Shown here: one piece after another, positions 62,268 to 64,000 of the stretch
Layout of the letters: the number at the start of each line of letters is the position of its first letter
How positions within the stretch are numbered: the first letter of the stretch is position 1
Program-made: the position numbers and the translations under genes
Assembly (NCBI RefSeq): GCF_000956595.1
Contig: NZ_JYOO01000005.1
Span: forward strand, 62,001 to 126,000
DNA from: Priestia aryabhattai B8W22
Lineage (GTDB): Bacteria > Bacillota > Bacilli > Bacillales > Bacillaceae_H
Length of the DNA: 64,000 bases
Reading direction: 5' to 3'
The notes under the pieces: model-generated
Seen by the model: the letters and a program-made list of their open reading frames with translations, nothing else
What the model was told of the DNA's origin: nothing
The model's database searches: none

Positions 62268-64000
62268 CTATATCTTCTTGAACACAACGTGCTTCTCTCC
62301 AAGCATTGCTTTTAAAGTTTTTATCAACTCATCGCTTCGTTCAACAGAATAGTGAACAGGAAGCTTGACCAATTGACGTTCTGCCTCATAATAAATTTTC
62401 ACGGGAATTTCTCCTCTATGAGACTGAAAATGCTGATAAATAGTATGAAGCAGCTTTTCCGTACCTTGCTTTGTTTCTATACGTAAGTACAATTCTTCTG
62501 ACGGTAATTTTCGGACCGCTTCGCTAGCAGCTTCAGCACGTTGACAAACAATTTGCTGCTGTCCATTTCTTTCATCTATCTTTCCTTGTATCAGTAAAAC
62601 CTTCCCTTGTTCAAACAAAAGACGATTTTGCTCAAATACGCGGGGAAACGCAACAACTTCTCCTTCTCCACTTTCATCCGTAATGCGCAAAAAGGCCATT
62701 TGCTCTCCTTTTTTCGTGCGAATGACGCGAATATCCAACACAAATACTAAAAGAGAGACCGCTTTTCCTGAAGCGTATTCTTTCATATCGTGAAGAGAAA
62801 CAACAGAATAAAATGAATTTAGTGCTTCATACTGAGAAGCAGGGTGGCTTGATAAATAAAAACCTAGCATATCTTTTTCATACTGAAGCCGATCTTCTAT
62901 TTTCAGTTCCTCTTTTTCCATATATTTAGGCTTTAACGAAAATTCAGCTCCAAATCCAAAGTCGTCATCAGGGAGCACCAAGCTTGCGTGTTCAAATGCT
63001 ACATCAATCGTTGCTAATAAAGTTGCTCGATTTTCTCCAAATTCATCAAAGCCTCCAGACAAAATCATAGCTTCAAGCGCTTTTTTATTCACGACTTTTG
63101 GTGAAACACGTGCACAAAAATCAAATAAGTCTTCAAATCTTTTTTTCTTTCTCTCTTCTGTTATTTCCTGCATAGCTGCCGCACCAATATGTTTAATCGC
63201 TGCAAGGCTATATCTTATTCTTTCACCTTCTACATTAAACGAATACATACTCTTGTTAATAGAAGGTGGGAGAACTTGTATTTTTTTTCTTTTGAGTTCA
63301 TTAATATATTGAGCAATTTTCCCTTCGTTTCCAATAACGCTCGTTAACAACGCTGAAAAGAACTGTAGAGGATAATGCGCTTTTAAATAAGCTAACTGAT
63401 AAGCCACCATACTGTAAGCAACGGCATGGCTCCGGTTGAAGCCATAATCAGCAAAGCGCACAATAAGGTCATAGACCCGATTAGCAACGGATAGGTCATA
63501 TCCTTTCTTCTCGCTTCCTTGAACAAAATGTGCTCGTTCACGATCAAGCACGGCTCGTTCTTTTTTACTAACTGCTCTTCTCAATAAATCTGCTTCTCCA
63601 AGGGAAAAACCAGCCATCTTTGAAGCAATCTGCATAATTTGCTCCTGATACACGATAACGCCATGCGTGGATTGTAAAATGTCTTGAAGCGTAGGATGGT
63701 CATATATGACGCTCTCCACTCCGTGCTTGCGCTTAATATAGGTTGGAATATTTTCCATCGGACCGGGTCTATACAGCGCGTTAACTGCTACAATATCTTC
63801 TAGCTCTGTAGGTTTTAATTGCTGAAGAACTCTTCTCATTCCATCTGACTCCAGCTGAAAAATCCCTGTCGTATCTCCTTTGCTCAGCAGTTCAAAAGTT
63901 TTCTCATCGTTAAATGGAATGTGAGACAGTGACAGCTTTTGATTCATGTCCCGCTCAATTTTCTTTAAAATGTGATCTAAAATGGTTAAGTTGCGCAAAC
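62268..64000 (-). CDS. dnaE: DNA polymerase III DnaE, C-terminal part (runs off the right edge)
   Basis: About 577 C-terminal residues of a replicative family C polymerase whose start lies beyond the window; B. subtilis DnaE has 1115. It extends RNA primers, notably on the lagging strand, before PolC takes over. Present are the fingers (TTGIFQLESDGMRRVLQQLKP, RPGPMENIPTYIKRKHG, HGVIVYQEQIMQIA), FNRSHAVAYSMVAYQLAYLKAHYP, the tandem helix-hairpin-helix region, and the OB-fold (about 62500-62760, VFVLDIRVIRTKKGEQMAFLRITDESGE). The PHP domain and catalytic aspartates are outside the window. Confidence 0.97.
   Translation of the reverse strand, partial: LRNLTILDHILKKIERDMNQKLSLSHIPFNDEKTFELLSKGDTTGIFQLESDGMRRVLQQLKPTELEDIVAVNALYRPGPMENIPTYIKRKHGVESVIYDHPTLQDILQSTHGVIVYQEQIMQIASKMAGFSLGEADLLRRAVSKKERAVLDRERAHFVQGSEKKGYDLSVANRVYDLIVRFADYGFNRSHAVAYSMVAYQLAYLKAHYPLQFFSALLTSVIGNEGKIAQYINELKRKKIQVLPPSINKSMYSFNVEGERIRYSLAAIKHIGAAAMQEITEERKKKRFEDLFDFCARVSPKVVNKKALEAMILSGGFDEFGENRATLLATIDVAFEHASLVLPDDDFGFGAEFSLKPKYMEKEELKIEDRLQYEKDMLGFYLSSHPASQYEALNSFYSVVSLHDMKEYASGKAVSLLVFVLDIRVIRTKKGEQMAFLRITDESGEGEVVAFPRVFEQNRLLFEQGKVLLIQGKIDERNGQQQIVCQRAEAASEAVRKLPSEELYLRIETKQGTEKLLHTIYQHFQSHRGEIPVKIYYEAERQLVKLPVHYSVERSDELIKTLKAMLGEKHVVFKKI

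Noticed and set aside
1-64000. tRNA or rRNA genes, CRISPR arrays, insertion sequences, prophage and biosynthetic clusters
   Set aside because: None was seen. T-box leaders contain tRNA-interacting sequence but are not tRNA genes.

Overview
The window is a stretch of Firmicute chromosome. Protein identities, gene order and AT-rich composition point to Priestia (Bacillus) megaterium or a very close relative. Supporting marks are sporulation genes (gerE, sspI, ytxC, ytvI), menaquinol-type succinate dehydrogenase, T-boxes, a lysine riboswitch, a sigma-W type promoter, and gene blocks matching the B. subtilis gerE-sdh-lysC-uvrC-etf-mutS2-pheST-infC-thrS-dnaBI-gapB-polA-phoPR-citZ-pyk-acc-dnaE region. 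Nearly all genes are on the minus strand. I see no tRNA or rRNA genes, CRISPR array, insertion sequence or prophage.

Layout from left to right (transcription mostly right to left). 0.1-5.8 kb: unknown secreted or membrane protein, gerE, thioesterase ysmA, sdhCAB, and plus-strand yslB. 5.8-10 kb: lysC with its riboswitch and an internal beta-subunit start, uvrC with a LexA-like box, trxA. 10-16.5 kb: fatty-acid oxidation block etfA/etfB/fadB/fadR, with a perfect FadR operator in front of fadR, plus lcfA and a divergent MetE-like methyltransferase. 16.5-23.5 kb: a 25-residue membrane peptide, yshE, mutS2, polX, cvpA, zapA, and rnhC (plus). 23.5-34.7 kb: translation block pheST (T-box), rRNA methylase ysgA, sspI, aminopeptidase ysdC, dUTPase, ysdB (sigma-W), ysdA, infC-rpmI-rplT (L20-type leader, AUU start), thrS (T-box). 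34.7-39.7 kb: ytxC, dnaI (apparent frameshift), dnaB, nrdR, a conserved unknown, speD. 40-46.2 kb: gapB (CcpN-type operators), coaE, ytaF, mutM, polA. 46.5-53.3 kb: phoPR, a MaoC-like protein, citZ-icd-mdh. 53.6-64 kb: ytwI, ytvI (plus), fxsA, pyk, accA/accD, a GntR regulator, malic enzyme ytsJ, and the 3' half of dnaE, which runs off the right edge.

Together these genes cover central carbon metabolism (succinate dehydrogenase, citrate synthase to malate dehydrogenase, pyruvate kinase, malic enzyme, gluconeogenic GapB), fatty-acid breakdown and synthesis, replication initiation and repair, tRNA charging and phosphate signalling. Most of this is ordinary housekeeping DNA and I found no clear novel multigene system. 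The observations most worth a second look are the speD leader, whose anti-Shine-Dalgarno is perfectly complementary to the speD ribosome binding site; the one-base frameshift near the 5' end of essential dnaI; the 25-residue peptide next to yshE; the absence of pfkA from its B. subtilis position next to pyk; and a two-copy hairpin element abutting etfA and coaE.

Many genes here start with TTG or GTG, and one with ATT. Where the longest reading frame disagreed with the Shine-Dalgarno sequence or the known family N-terminus, I give the revised start and the reason.
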